A stretch of DNA of 64,000 bases from Piezodorus guildinii (GCA_023052935.1 CM041292.1:105827906-105891905); one strand, 5' to 3'; counted from the stretch's first letter, positions 1 through 12,240 are shown. Numbers and translations: made by a program. The notes: a model not told the origin generated them from the letters alone.

Positions 1-883
1 TTAGATAGAATAATATTTATCTTTGTGTTTTTCTGAATCTAATTGATCGTTTTTCGATACTAAAAACTTTTATTTGTATTAGTGATCATGCCCAGTAAAA
101 TTCTTTTTTCTCACTCTTTATGACTCAATTTAAGTGTAATTGTAACAAATATTAAGTATTGAACCAATTTAAAAAATTATGCTAAAACTTGAAACAGAGT
201 GAAATATTTTACGCTAGTATTATTTTAATCATTGCAATATGAGTCTATAACATGAACTGTCAAGTTGTTTTCCGAGCTGCCTGGTGTTTTCCTTGTACTA
301 TTTTTCTCTCCTTAGTTTCGGTAAAAAAAAACAACGTAGCTTTCACTTCCTGCAAGTTGTAGACTATAACTAATCTGTGAACTAGTTCTACTGAATCATG
401 TTTAACCGCTCTGGCTAGAACACTGAACTCATTAGATTAAATCTGTGAATTCTGTAAAAATGAAATAATACATCTTTTACTTTTAAAATATTTTTCATAA
501 GATGAAGATAATCATTGCTTGTGTTGTTTTATAAAGTCATAAATATTTTGAATTAAATTACATTTAAACATAATGAGAGTATTGAAACACTATTTTTAAC
601 CGGCTCGAACTCATATAGCCAGTCATTTCACTTTTTTTCACAGCTTGTATTACCTATAATGACTTAAATTAAAATCGGAAAACGGCAATTGAATTGCTTG
701 TATCAGTTAGTATTTTATTGCATTATTTATATTCCTTAATTATTTATTATGTTCGATTAATGCCGTGTCAAAGGAAACTTATCAATAAAAAATATTGTAC
801 TAACAATAAGTACAACAAACAGATCAAAATTACATTCTGAGATTTACAAAATCTGCTAATTCTTACATCAAAGCAATTTTTTT
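1..883. other. AT-rich non-coding stretch
   Basis: No ORF, RNA gene or repeat that I recognise. The only open frame of note is the reverse strand of the repeat that starts near 884. Confidence 0.5.
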
Positions 884-1740
884 GCGATCGTGAAAATTTT
901 CGAATTCCAGTATTCAACCGAAATACACATTTTAGGGTCCCCTGAGTCCAAATAACCAAGTCCCGCAAAAAGGTCTGTGTGTGTGTGTGTGTGTGTGTGT
1001 GGTAACTCCCGGGCGGAAACGGTAAGTCCTATGAAACTGAAATTTCATATTTAAGACATATATACGCCCGAGACGTTACAAAACTTTTTTCATCAAAATG
1101 AGCTTACCAGAAGAGCCACTTTATACCATGCTTTTTGTACCTTTTTTCGATTGTCTCAAAAACGGTTCCGACGATTTCGATTAAACTCGCAATATCCATG
1201 TATAATTTAATAAGCTTTAATATAATTTAGGTTTCATTCGGATTAAAATGGACTGACAGGGCTTAGATGCCGATATTTTAAATTTTCTATCACTAAAGTA
1301 CCTTTAATTTTGTTGATTCTATAAAAATAACTATATTATCCTGTTACCACTGATGAAAAACAGGTAAATATATAAATTAATGAATTCGATACCCAATTAA
1401 AGGAGAAAACAGAAAATAATATTTTTTAAATGTAATTTTTTCGTTTTTAAACCTAAGAACAGTAATATACATACATGTATATAGCGTTGGAAGCTAAAGA
1501 TTTTAGAAAAAATATTATCTCATTCACAAGCTTTTAAAAGTTAATAGAGAGTGATAAAAAGCCGATAAAACTAACAGATTATTTTAGATAATAATATAAT
1601 AGATTTTTTAATAAAACGCATGTTTCTATAGAAATTCAATTTAATTAATTCTTTAATAGTTTCACGTATATTTTTATTTGCTCATCAAACGATTAAGTGT
1701 CTAATTAATCCTATTAAAATATGTTTTGTATCTACTTAAC
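884..1740 (+). repeat. Repeat D, copy 1 (near full length)
   Basis: This is one of at least eight copies in the window of a non-coding interspersed repeat of about 0.87 kb. It shares with the copy at 22495 the head (GCGATCNTGAAAATTT), the block GGTAACTCCCGGGCG, the block ACTGAAATTTCATATTTAA, and the tail blocks TTTTAGAAAAAATATTAT and AATATAATAGAT. A GT run at about 976-1001 is much longer here than in the other copies. The last 50 bases of the family, including the GTCGTGTGTTGC end, are lost or diverged. There is no long ORF. The class is unknown; a non-autonomous Helitron or another foldback-like element is possible. Confidence 0.75.
976..1001. repeat. (GT)n microsatellite
   Basis: About 13 GT units inside repeat D copy 1. 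Other copies have only 3-5 units at the same place, so the run expanded after insertion. Confidence 0.9.
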
Positions 1741-1794
1741 GCCAGTTTGAAACTCCGCATTTATCGTTATAATAGTCTAATAAAATTTGACATT

Positions 1795-2174
1795 CATACT
1801 GAAAGTAGAGCTTGTGGGGCTCTGTTAAACCGTATAATTCTCGCATCCAATCTTTACAATCCAAAATCCTTTGTATAATCCTCACTCCTCCTTACTTTTT
1901 AACGAATAAACCCACCGATTAAGACCTTTATGTGTCATATATTCCCAATCTAACTCACTAGTTTCAATCCTTGCTTCCTCTTTTATTCCTCCCAATTCTT
2001 CGAGGCTTCTGAAAAGAACGTGGCCTCGAGATCTAGTTTAGATTTGCTAATGGAGTGCTGCCAATGGTAGTTTCTCTTCTGTTGTATCGTTCCTTTTTAT
2101 TGTTTAACTAACATTTAATTGATTTATTATTAATACAGTTGTAAATACCGAACAATATATTTTAAAAAAAAAAA
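1795..2174 (+). pseudogene. LINE-B (Jockey-like) 3' fragment
   Basis: This aligns by eye with the end of the LINE-B reverse transcriptase ORF at 51540-51960. It contains the equivalents of GVELWGS, SLQSKILRKIL, HKDLN and PPRRLKR, followed by a short 3' UTR with GTTGTAAATA and an A-run at 2164-2174. It has many frameshifts and stops, so it is an old, 5'-truncated insertion. Confidence 0.75.
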
Positions 2175-2175
2175 T

Positions 2176-3249
2176 GTGAAAGTAAAAAAAAAAACATTCA
2201 CATCCAAACGATTTGAGATAAAAAATGAAACTATTGCCTTCTATTTGTAACACTTGAACTTATTTTTGTATCCGTACAAACAAGAAATAAAAAAAAGTCC
2301 TTGTGTCTCTGACTTCACCCATCACATCTAATTGAGGAAAATGAAGCATTGATGTTAAAGGGTTATTTGTTCGTAATAATAAACCGTTTGGTGTTGATGG
2401 ACATTTTAATATATGCTTCGGCACAGACTTATTGCTTCTTAATTTTTTTAACCTCAATTTAACAACGTCTTCACTGTCACTTTAAATTATTAAAAAATGT
2501 AAATTAACAAATATAAAAGAGAAAAAATATTTATAATGACGAAAGTACACCAGTAAGGAATATAGAATTTGTTAGAGCACTCCATGTAGAGAAGTGAGAA
2601 GGGAGTAGGAAGGAGAGGTCGGAGTAAACAAAGGAAAGTTTGGCCCTTAGGCGATGGAAACGGCCCTTGTCTTTTAATTAGGACATAAAGGATGTTTTCA
2701 AGAAGGTTGCGGTCTCTAACTACTTGGAACCCCAACACAGGGATACCAGAGCTTAGTTCTTATCCTGTAATCTTGACTTTTGGATTTCCTTATTTTAGGG
2801 TTGTTTGGAAAGAAAGCTGAATAAAGGCTATATTTTATATCGACGTAATATTGTTATTTTGATAATATTTTATTTGATCAATCGTATGATTGACTATAAC
2901 CTACAATAAGAGAGCCTAAAAAAAGATTTTGCGAATTATATCATAGCTTTCAGGTAACAAAAATATATTAATCAATTATTCTAGAATCCCGAATTTTATT
3001 TATAAGAGACGATTGAATATTATAACATCTAATGCAACCAATCCTTGAACTCAAATTCTTTCGAAATATTGACAATTCTTTCTGCTTAATTCCTGTAAAT
3101 TATGTAACCGACAGAAACATTCATAATACATTTTCGTGGGAAATTATTCCTCTTAGAATTTCCTAATTTCATTCCAAACTTTTCACTTTCTTAAGCATTA
3201 CATTGAAAAAAAAAAGAAGGAATTTAAAGTATTCCTGTCGACCTCCACT
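2176..3249. other. AT-rich non-coding stretch
   Basis: Short ORFs at 2260-2457 and 2490-2738 (minus) have no recognisable domain and no supporting context. A purine-rich patch lies at about 2585-2645. Nothing further is seen. Confidence 0.4.
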
Positions 3250-3410
3250 CTACTCTCCTCGATGGTTGAAACGTCAGTCTCTCTACTCAAGGTCAATGGC
3301 TGAAGTGTGGTCGCTCGGTGTGTGTAGTACTGCATCCTCAAGTGGGAGGACAAGCCTGGATTCGGAGTTCCCAGGCTGATTGTAAATAATAATATTTTTA
3401 TATTTATTAT
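3250..3410 (+). pseudogene. LINE-A 3' end remnant
   Basis: This matches the last codons and 3' UTR of LINE-A at 55025-55280. The matches are the GGTTGAAACGNCAG block at the ORF end and, later, CAAGTGGGAGGACAAGCC and CTGATTGTAAATA. The middle of the 3' UTR is missing or diverged. It is directly followed by a SINE-like unit. Confidence 0.65.
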
Positions 3411-3645
3411 TCTAAGGGGGAGCCCTAGTCTCCCACAATAAAAGTTGTGAGTTCGAATCCCGCTGCCTCTTCCCCTGGGTATGAGAGACCCGTCAGCCAA
3501 ATGGTGGCCACTCAAAAAACAGGCGTGGGAGTGATGACCCTACCCTATAAAAATTTCATCGAGTAACGCATGGTATATTTCTACCAGATTACACCGAGCG
3601 TCCTAGGACCTACACGGTCTGTCGCGCCACCAAAAAAAAAAAAAA
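3411..3645 (+). repeat. tRNA-related SINE with poly-A tail (SINE3)
   Basis: A Pol III B-box-like block, GAGTTCGAATCCC, lies at about 3449-3461 and is preceded by a decayed tRNA-like arm. A tRNA-unrelated body of about 170 bp follows, ending in an A-run at about 3632-3645. The A-box half looks truncated. Only one copy is seen here, so family status rests on the B box and tail. Confidence 0.55.
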
Positions 3646-3705
3646 ATGTTCCGTAAAGTAATGTTACAGTAAATAAAAGTTGACTTTAGTATCTTAGAGT
3701 AAGAA

Positions 3706-4290
3706 TAATAATAATAAGGCCTACCGAACCCGAAGGATCGATGCCAATACCACCAAATTCCGCCTACACAGACTCGTCCAAATGTTCACCGTTCAAGCCC
3801 AAGCCCCCGAGATCAGCCTTAACACAAGCCTCCCATCGACGCTTCGGCCTACCTTTCGGACGCCTACCAGTCGGATCAGCGAATACCAACTTTCTCGTAA
3901 TTCGTTCCTCACCGAGCCCAACAACTTTACTCGCTTATTTGAGTCTCCGCGATGCTATCAACTCAATTATGTTCACAGGATACAATTTCCGCAACTCCGC
4001 GTTGTTCAACCTTCTAAACTCCCAATGGCCTCATCTCTCTTCGGACCAAATATTTTACGCAGAACCTTATTTTCGAAAACCTTAAGCCGTTGTTCATCCT
4101 TCAAAGTAAGCGGCCACGTTTCACATCCGTTAAGAACCATGGGAATAATAATAGTTTTATAAATTATAACCTTTAAGTTTTTAGACAGAAGCCGCGAGCT
4201 AAGTAATTTAGCAACAGAATAATAACACGTATTTCCTGCCTTTGACCGGTACTTTATTTCCTTCTGGATTTCATTTTTCTTAGAGCAAGA
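3706..4290 (-). pseudogene. LINE-E reverse transcriptase C-terminus, 5'-truncated
   Basis: The coding strand is minus; the plus-strand ORFs at 3741 and 3782 are shadows. Read on the minus strand it matches the copies at 13373 and 27100: the YGCET-like block, ENKVLRKIFGPKRDE, a long stretch up to GRRPKGRPKRRWEDCVKADL, and the 3' end. The 3' end is a TAA/TTA simple repeat (3708-3718) rather than poly-A, as in I-type elements. Frameshifts and changes mark it as dead. Clade placement is uncertain; the RT motif in the longer copy is QGDSLSPVLFN. Confidence 0.75.
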
Positions 4291-4299
4291 ATAACTTTA

Positions 4300-5665
4300 A
4301 ATAAATAAATGAATTATCAAAATGAAAAATAATTTAAAACATATATCAAATTTAACGGGGAGGTATTTAGCGGAACCTTGTTTTAAGCTTTGTGTTTTGA
4401 TTTAATGAAAACATCAGTGGTCCGCGGAACAATGGGGCACCTCAGACTGACTATGCCCGAAGGTTCGCGAGATGTTGGGAAATAATTCTAAATTATCTTA
4501 TCATAAAATATTTTAATCACACATGCTCAACACAGACCAATACAACAGTTTAAAAGATTTAATTATTTGCTGAAGTCACCGACATGTGGCTGTTTCTACA
4601 TAGTCCCATCCTAAAAATCGGTAATTTTTGGACATTTTCAAAATAATGAGCGTATTGGAAAGATGTGACTTCCTATAAGATAGCGAACAATATTTTATTT
4701 CAATATCAGTATATGATTAAATACCTATCTTGTATTAGTTTTAAATTTTACTTATCCAATGTTTTGCGGGTTGAAGTAAACTCCTAAAGCCTGGTTCATT
4801 TTTCTGCTATACCATTTCCCTTACTTGGATCATTGCTAATATACAGAGTGGTATTTCGGTATATAAATGTACCTGAGACTGTGCAGCACCCTAAAAATCT
4901 CAATTGAAATAATTGGATGAAGGATCCCGTGAAATATGTTTAGTAGGAACCACCTTTTTTCTTTTTTTTTATTGATCTTGCTTCAGTACATTCAGGTTTA
5001 TATTTTAACTTGAAAATTATATGCATGGTTAAATGGGGATGTAAGAAGCTCTTAATGAACTAATGATGTTTAAAATATATTTAAATTACTTCTTATTGTT
5101 ATCGTATTTTTTTCTTTGGATATATCTGAAAGGAGACCTTAAAGGTAGACTGCTCGCTTATTCATTCTTAGATCCTCGTTTCTGTTTTGTATTCATCTCA
5201 GTGGATGGAGCACACTTCTGATTTTTAAATGCTGCTCGCTCACTTCTCTTTCGTGCCAGGCCCGCTATTAGTGAAAATAATTATAACTTGAGGAATTAAA
5301 AAAAAAAAAAAAATGTTACGTCATAATCTTTCAACTGGTACTGTTTTTAGAGCTCAACTAGTCGATTTATTTTTTAATTTTTATTTTTTTTTTTTTTATT
5401 AATTCGTCATTTGATAGCTGTGGTGTGAAATATTTAATGCTACGAAGGAAACTTATAATTTTCTTGGGTACTGATGTAGATAGTTTATGGAACCCGGAAA
5501 ATTGGCATTGGACGGTGTAACGTCATTGTTTCAAAATGTTCTAAGTTATCCTAATCTATTATGAAATGTATGCTATTGCTGCCCAGTATCAATATTGGAT
5601 TAATATCAATGTATTTTATTTTATTAAATTATTCGGTAAATGTCCTATTGTCATTCTCCTATAAG
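4300..5665. other. AT-rich non-coding stretch
   Basis: No ORF or recognisable repeat. It contains A-runs near 5299-5314 and T-runs near 5380-5398. A slightly GC-richer patch lies at 4415-4475. Confidence 0.4.
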
Positions 5666-5689
5666 TACTCCTAAAGGGAGAAAAAAAAT

Positions 5690-6060
5690 ACTTTACCTCT
5701 ACAACAACCCATGGAGGGTTGTTGTTGTTTATTTATTTAACGTCACTTTATGCTACTATGGCTAATCGGACGATGCTACAGTGGGAGTCCTAAATTTTGC
5801 CTATCCAGGTTTTATTAGGATAGGGATCTTTAACGAGTACCTGACATCGCACAGGCTCGGGACCACCTTTTAACGTCCCCTCCGTTGGACGGCGTAACCA
5901 AGGATTTTTTACTTCCATTAAAAAATCCTAGGACCACCTGAGGGTTTGAACCCGTGACCTTTAGCATGGGAGGCTGTTACGCTAGCCACCCAGCTACAAG
6001 TGATCTTACCCATGGAGGGTTTAGGGCTCAGTACATATAGACATTCATATAATATAGAGG
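5690..6060 (-). repeat. SINE2-like 3' part, split by SINE1
   Basis: Outside the nested SINE1, 5690-5720 and 6008-6060 together match, in reverse, the 3' region of the SINE at 21352-21662: the blocks ACCTCTACAACCCATGRAGG and CTCAGTACANATAGANATTCATA. Beyond about 6060 the match fades, so this may be a relative sharing only the 3' tail. Confidence 0.6.
5721..6007 (-). repeat. SINE1, copy 1 (tRNA-derived, complete)
   Basis: The minus strand begins with a tRNA-like head: an A-box-like TGGCTAGCGTAACAG, then a perfect B box GGTTCAAACCC (complement of about 5943-5953). A body and an AAATAAATAAACAACAAC-type tail follow. The 14-bp direct repeat ACCCATGGAGGGTT flanks the element exactly, at 5707-5720 and 6008-6021. 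This is a target-site duplication created when it inserted into the SINE2-like unit. Partial copies lie at 43433-43560 and 55656-55915. Confidence 0.85.
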
Positions 6061-8159
6061 CCGGTTCTACTCCAGAGGGGTCTTCTATACCCTAGAGCCG
6101 CCCGATTTCGGGTATAGAAGAATTTTGGTATTCATAAATTGGTACGGTAGGCAGACTTTTGGGTTCCACTTGTTTTGACAACGGAAGACCTCAAATTTCG
6201 AGAGTGCGATAATTTGTTTTTTTGGTCAATTACAAATGATCATTATTGAATATATTTCTATTATTTTATATTATTGCTTTCTTTTTCAATATGGTGCATT
6301 TCCACTTAACCTAGAAAAATAATATTGGTTAAAAAATAAGAGAAAAAGCTTTATGATCAGTCCATTGTTATTACTAACTGACAAATATTGTGGTAAAGCC
6401 TTAGATTCCGTTGGTGTTATCATACATGACAGATCAAGCGCTGTTCATTTTCTTCTTTTTGGTAAAGTGAAAAATGTACTGCCCATGGGCTATACTGTAG
6501 AATAATAAGATACTGTACATAAGATACATACTGTAGAATTAGTAGAATATCTGATGACGAAATGTAATGGTGTTTTTTATTGGAACTTTTTAGTCTATAG
6601 ATACAATAATGATTAAACATTTCGAACTGTTTATTCATTCTTTTTAAAATTATCAAATTTAAATGACTAATTTACTAACTAAGCTAGAGAGAGCGATCAT
6701 GTGGTGACTGCTATCATGTATTGCGAATGCTGGGGGTAATTAGAATGCATTAATTGTTAATTGGAATATACATAATATAAATAACTCTTTTTTCGGCAAA
6801 ATATTGGCTACCTGTGAAGTCCTCATGATATCTTAGCTGTGAGATAACAAATCGATTTATACACAAATTTATTAAATAAAACTGTATTTCCGGCCATGAA
6901 ATAAAACAAAATCTAAGAAATAAAACAAAAATGTTCCTGATAAACCTAGGTGCTAGAAATTAAAAAGAAAAATGAATAGAAATAACATTTATATATCCAT
7001 GTGAAAACACTAAAGTAAAATTTTAATGCCAAACCAATCATAAAGTGTTAATTGTATTGAAATTAATATAATATTAATCTTGTTCGAAATGTTCAAAGCA
7101 GCAAGCGTCCATGTGACAAGCATGGGGGTATCAAAAAGAAAGGTATTGGATAAATTTTGGAACTTGGCAGATATTTAATGATATTTGATTCAAATGTTAA
7201 GAAATTCTAAAGGGTAGCAGGACTATGGAAGAGAAGTGTCTATATTTTTACTTCTTTATATTGATTGAAATAATGGCATCTTGTTTTCTGGCAGTGGATT
7301 GAGTATAAAAGGTACTAAAAACAGTGGAATGAGGTATAATAGTAGATATATAGTCCAAGTATAGTTCAGGTATCCATTGCTGAAACATTTCAGAATTTCA
7401 GGATTCATTAATATTGAAGCATTCGCTTCTGCTGTAAAGGTTAATAGTCTTCAAATCCCAAATCAATAGGAAAGTTTCTGGTTAGGCTGGTGAAATCAAT
7501 TTGTGTTTATATTTAGACGGCCATGTCCCCAACAGGATGAGAGTACTTAGTGATCTCTTTTGCGAGTGAGGGAACAAAACCTGTCCTTCAACCCCTCCCC
7601 CTACCTTTGATCCGATGATTCCTCCCCGATCTGATTGACGTAGCCCTTTGCAATATGTCAAAGGCAGGAAATTGATTTGCCCTTAAACAGTGAAGGAAAT
7701 TGCTGAGGGCCAGGCTAAAATATAACGCTTACTGCCTGTCTGTATCAGGCCTTATCACGCTGTCTCTTTCTACTGCTATCATTATCTTCATTTAAAGGCA
7801 ATCTTCCCTAGCGACTTTGATTTATAAGAAATTGTTCCGAAACTTTCCTCTCCTGTGAATTTATTCATAGTCTATATTGTCTTGTTTCTTTAGCTCATGC
7901 ACATATATCGATAACAGATAATAAGTTCTCGTTCGTAGTACATAAAATAGTTTAAATTAAATACAATTACTATTTTATATCAATAATATCACTTAAAAAT
8001 TTATAAAAACTGGATCGTGTCTTGCCAACGCAACTGCGGGCTGGTTTCTAAAAGTTACATTATTCTACTTTTGGTCTTTCCATTAATCACAATGGATCTT
8101 AATCAGAGTTATCCGTAAAATAATATTGCATATATTTTGTAAAATGATTTTTCAAGTCA
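6061..8159. other. Non-coding stretch, part GC-richer
   Basis: Mostly AT-rich without ORFs. The part at about 7530-7790 is less AT-rich (pyrimidine-rich at 7570-7625) and matches no other place in the window. It could be unique host sequence; no reading frame or splice signal is convincing. Confidence 0.35.
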
Positions 8160-8164
8160 TTTCA

Positions 8165-8755
8165 TCGATAAGAAACTGCTCGCCGCTTTCGGTTTCTTCA
8201 ACGCTTACTAGAAGGACGCTCTAAAACACAAAACTGAAACGACAAGAAACTGCCAGTCGATTTTGCTTACTTCAACACAGACGCTCTAACCTTCCACTTC
8301 ACTACAAAAGGCTCATCTACACGACCATCATAAGTCCTAATCAGGAGTTACGGATTTGTGCTTTGGGGCTCTGCTAACCCATTAAATTCTTCCCTTATTC
8401 AATCCTTACAGTCCAAAATCCTTCATAAAACCCTTAATGCTCCTTACTTTGTCATGAATAAACTCATTAATTAAGACCTTAATGTTTCATTTGTTACGGA
8501 ATTGGCCCAAACCAGGTATCAATCCTTTCTTGTTTAACTCCACTCCCACTTTAACCAGCTACACGTAGTTTCAATCCTTGCTTCCTCTTCCTTTCCTAAC
8601 AATCCTCCGAGGCTTGTTAAAAGAAGGTGGTCTCGTTTAGTTTAGCTGCTAATGGGCAGTTTATCCTCATGTCTTTTTCATGTGTTATCTCATAGCTTTT
8701 TTACTGGATGTAATAATAATAATAGTTGTATATATCAATAAATTCATTTAATGTT
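8165..8755 (+). pseudogene. LINE-B reverse transcriptase C-terminus, decayed
   Basis: A 5'-truncated LINE-B copy. The region encoding LKRQETARRFRLLQ is present twice in altered form (8165-8215 and 8233-8275), which suggests a small internal duplication. RLIYTTII, LWGSAN, SLQSKILHKTL, NKLIN and PPRL-like blocks follow. The 3' UTR ends near GTTGTATATATCAATAAATT. Frameshifts and stops are numerous. Confidence 0.75.
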
Positions 8756-8765
8756 TGAATATAAC

Positions 8766-10570
8766 CTACAGTTTTAAAAGTAACAAATTATTAAATCATT
8801 TCAATTTGATTTAATTTACATAGTTCGAATATATAGCTAGCATATTTGTAAATTATTTTATGTATTAAAATAAAATTTCAAATTTAGGCCCATACTTTGT
8901 TTTTTAGTTAGATATATATTCTAATGACTCCTATTTTTTTTCTTCTTTCTTTCTATATTGTTTCTTCCATTTTGTTTTAAATAAGTCAAGCTAGTTAAAT
9001 TATGTTCATTATTATTTTTTTAATTTAAATAATATTTGCTGTATATTTGAATGTATTAGTGGTTATTTTCATATTTATGCGAGTAAATATTTAGTTCTAT
9101 ACAAAAAACGGAAAAATGGAATATAAAATTTGATTGTATTGGTAATGGATAAAATTTGATAAAACTTCAAGGAAGTAGAATGTTACAACTTGATAATCTG
9201 ATTGGAACTGAGGTATTAACAACTCCTTATATATCACTCACGTAAATCTTTTCACTAACTTATAAAACAGCAGAAGTTTAACCTACTTAGTTAACCTTAA
9301 TGAAAGTTTTAATTAAACCCACATTAAAATCATAAATTTTTTTTATTTAATGAAATTTGTAAAACTGTCAAAAATTCGAATTCTTAGTTTATATATAAAT
9401 GAAAATAAAAATGTTTCTTGTACTTTTAAAAAATGCGAGCGGTCATTCTCCATCATATCCCCCCACCCCTAAGAGGTTGTTTACAGTTCCCCCATTCATT
9501 TAGAGATCTCCAGGAACTTTGAAGTTTGTTAGTATGAATTACTCTTCAGTTTATCCTCAACTTTCTTCAAAGGACTCTGTAAACCATAGTTTCTAAGGGT
9601 TTCACTTAATCTTGAAACCTTCCTTGAATGTTTTTTTTTTTTTTTTTAATTTCTTCAAACCCTTTTTAGGGTTAAGTAGCAGTTTTCCGTAATGGAACCC
9701 ATTGGGTGAAAAAAAAAATGTTTTTAATCTGATATCGTTCTCAGTGGTTACTTTTTCACCTTATTTTTGTCTGGTATTACAATGTTTATAAATTAGTAAA
9801 ATTTATTTAATGCTATTCAAAAGTATATCTCATTCAATAAGTACTTTGATTATTACTTTCATAAAACTAATTTTAGAACTTCTTAAGCTATGAAATTAAC
9901 CAAACATAAAAAAATTCTTTTAATATATTTGAAATTGAAGAATTTGTACGAATTACATGTCTTATATATAAATATTATTCTTATACTCTTCGAAACGTTA
10001 TTATTTTTCATGGACTGTTGCTTTTATTGGCTGATATTGTTTGCAAATTTTTAATGTTTTGGAAGATTTGTATGCAATGAAGTAATAAAAGTATGGTTAA
10101 TGTTAGGGAAAATATAAGTTTTGTGTTTAAATATACTTTTAAATTTATTAGTCACTCGGATTTTCAGTTCTAATACTCTTTCTTCTTGAAGAGTATAAAT
10201 ATTCATGTAGAAAACCTTTTAAGCTTTTTTTTTGTATTTGTTTTTAATATTGCCATTTTTTTCGTTACTGCTATTCGATAGTGAAATAAATTTCCTACAA
10301 AACAAAAGAAAGAATCATTGACATAGATTAAAATATTTTAGCTTTTTGAACATATCAGTGGTGATTGGGAATTTCTCTTTCATTAATTTATAGCAATTAA
10401 TATAAGTTAATAACGTGTAAACAGTTATACAAATTGTTATGACCCAATGAAAGCATTTGGAAATAATATACCAGTTCTTTATGATTTGCAGCGTTTTTGT
10501 TGTTGTTTGTTTTATATAATATATTTTATTAAATGTATATGTTTAATAAAATTTGTAGTATTTAACCTCT
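8766..10570. other. Very AT-rich non-coding stretch
   Basis: No ORF or repeat unit recognised apart from homopolymer runs (for example T at 9631-9647). It leads into the splice-like site at 10596. Confidence 0.4.
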
Positions 10571-10574
10571 CAAA

Positions 10575-10601
10575 ACAATATTTTTTTTGTTTCAGGTAAA
10601 T
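10575..10601 (+). promoter_or_regulatory. Candidate recursive splice site 1
   Basis: A pyrimidine tract (TTTTTTTTGTTTCAG) is joined directly to GTAAAT, so a 3' splice site and a 5' splice site meet at 10595/10596 with no exon between them. This layout matches the recursive splice (ratchet) sites known from long introns of Drosophila. A TTTAACC sequence about 33 bases upstream could serve as branch point. The 5' half is weaker than GTAAGT. Function is inferred from pattern only. Confidence 0.35.
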
Positions 10602-10945
10602 ATTTAACTGGCTTAGAAGTTACAATTCTTCCCTATAGATTGAGTGAGTTTTTTCTTTTTTTTTTACAATTAATTTTATTATTATCCTGGAAATAACGCA
10701 GCAACAAAAAAAAAAAGTGGGAGGAATAGGTAGAACTTCCTGAGTTTTTACATGTCGGTGTCAGTTGTGTTGGAATTTCCCAAGGGAGCGGACAGAGGTC
10801 CTACTGTTCATGCTTGATTTATCGTCCTCGTCAGTATCACTTGTGCTTCGAAATTTGTCCTCTATACTAATTGCTTTCCATTGCGACCCTGTAGTTTTCC
10901 TCTTCAGTCTCTAGTTATTTTTCGAACTCATGCGAGCATACGAGG

Positions 10946-10947
<2 letters not shown>

Positions 10948-11010
<63 letters not shown>
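10948..11010. repeat. (AT)n microsatellite
   Basis: An uninterrupted AT run of about 63 bp. The ORF covering it (10881-11117) is an artefact of the TA codons. Confidence 0.95.
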
Positions 11011-11012
<2 letters not shown>

Positions 11013-11279
11013 AGTTATATTCGTATTTATAAATTAATATTTAATTTTTTTCCTCGCATTTATCGCGGATTCTCGTTCAGAAAAATTAATGAAAAATTTC
11101 TCCATCTTTATAAATAATAGAGTCATTGAATTAAATAATTTATAATTGGCCGCTTTTTGGAAAAATATTATCATGACCCATATTTCTTAATATTTATTAT
11201 TTCACATATATTATCTTATATGTTATATATTATATAAAAAATAGAAGCCAAGCTTAAACGCTATAAAAACTATTGCTAT

Positions 11280-12240
11280 TATGATTGATTCCAGTCCCTA
11301 TCTGATATCTAACTCCACCATTACAGCTTTATTCCTAAATCATGAACCCATTACTTTCGGTTCCTCTTTTTAAAACTATAATTACTGTTGTACTAAACCC
11401 TATCCTGTAAACCCAATGTTAAGAAAATTTCCCGTAGATTTATAAGTTTTTCCATTGCTTCATCAGCTACCTTCTTTCTCAATCCATACGTAAAATCTTC
11501 GTCTCCTCACTTATTTTCCCCCACATCGACTGCAGCAATGTGGTGTTCGGTGACCTCTCAATGCAACTCATGAATTTTTTTTCAATATTTGTTTTCGGTA
11601 CCTCGAGACGGTCTTCCGTGATCCACCTCTGCGATGAGGTGATGTCACTCCTTCCCTCAACACGCAGACAGTACTTCCTTGGGTCATTTTTCTAACAAAA
11701 ATAAAAAATAAAACCCCAGCATACTTTGAGTTTACTGTTTCCTTCAACTTAAATCCTCAGTCCACTTCCTGGAAACAAGATCTTGCAACTCTGACCTTTA
11801 TTTCCCATCCCACAGAACTGTAGCAATCCATCGATCCTTTCTTGCCCGTTTGTTCCACTGCATTCTGGAATTCTATTCCTTCTATTATACGTCGTTCTCC
11901 TTCCTTATCTACACTTAAATATTTCCTTTTCCAACACCTATTATCATAAACAGGCACTTGTTGCTTATAACATATTTATTATATTTTTAATTCATATTAC
12001 TCAATCAGTATAATCACCGAATATTTTGTTTTTTTCTGTTCAAAATTAGTTGTATTTTTACTTCCCATTCTAATGTATTTATTATTTTTTTCAAATGAAT
12101 TCCTTTCTCTACCTCCTTTATCTATGTAAATAATTAAATTTGTTTTATTTATTCTTGCCAGATATTTATCTTTATTTGTAACATTTATGTTATTCTTAAG
12201 GGACTATGTCCCTAAATACATTTATTTCTATTCTATTCTA
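11280..12240 (+). pseudogene. LINE-F reverse transcriptase C-terminus and 3' UTR, decayed
   Basis: Plus-strand pieces in shifting frames give blocks typical of the end of CR1/Jockey-like ORF2 proteins: FPHIDCSNVVFGDLS, then a STRRQYFLGSF block, KTPAYFEFTVSFNLN, HRTVAIHRSFLARLF, and the terminal STLKYFLFQHLLS with a stop near 11951. A 3' UTR ends at about 12240 in a TCTATTCTATTCTAT run. A second copy lies at 44890-45172. At least three frameshifts are needed. The clade is uncertain. Confidence 0.65.

Noticed and set aside
2945..2962. CTTTCAGGTAAC and, at 36118-36130, CTTTCAGGTAGA as further recursive splice sites
   Set aside because: The upstream pyrimidine tracts are poor compared with 10596 and 47795.
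3741..4162. Two overlapping plus-strand ORFs of 114 and 126 codons
   Set aside because: They are shadows of the minus-strand LINE-E fragment; the minus frames match other LINE-E copies.
10881..11117. ORF rich in Tyr-Ile repeats
   Set aside because: It is a translation of an AT microsatellite, not a protein gene.
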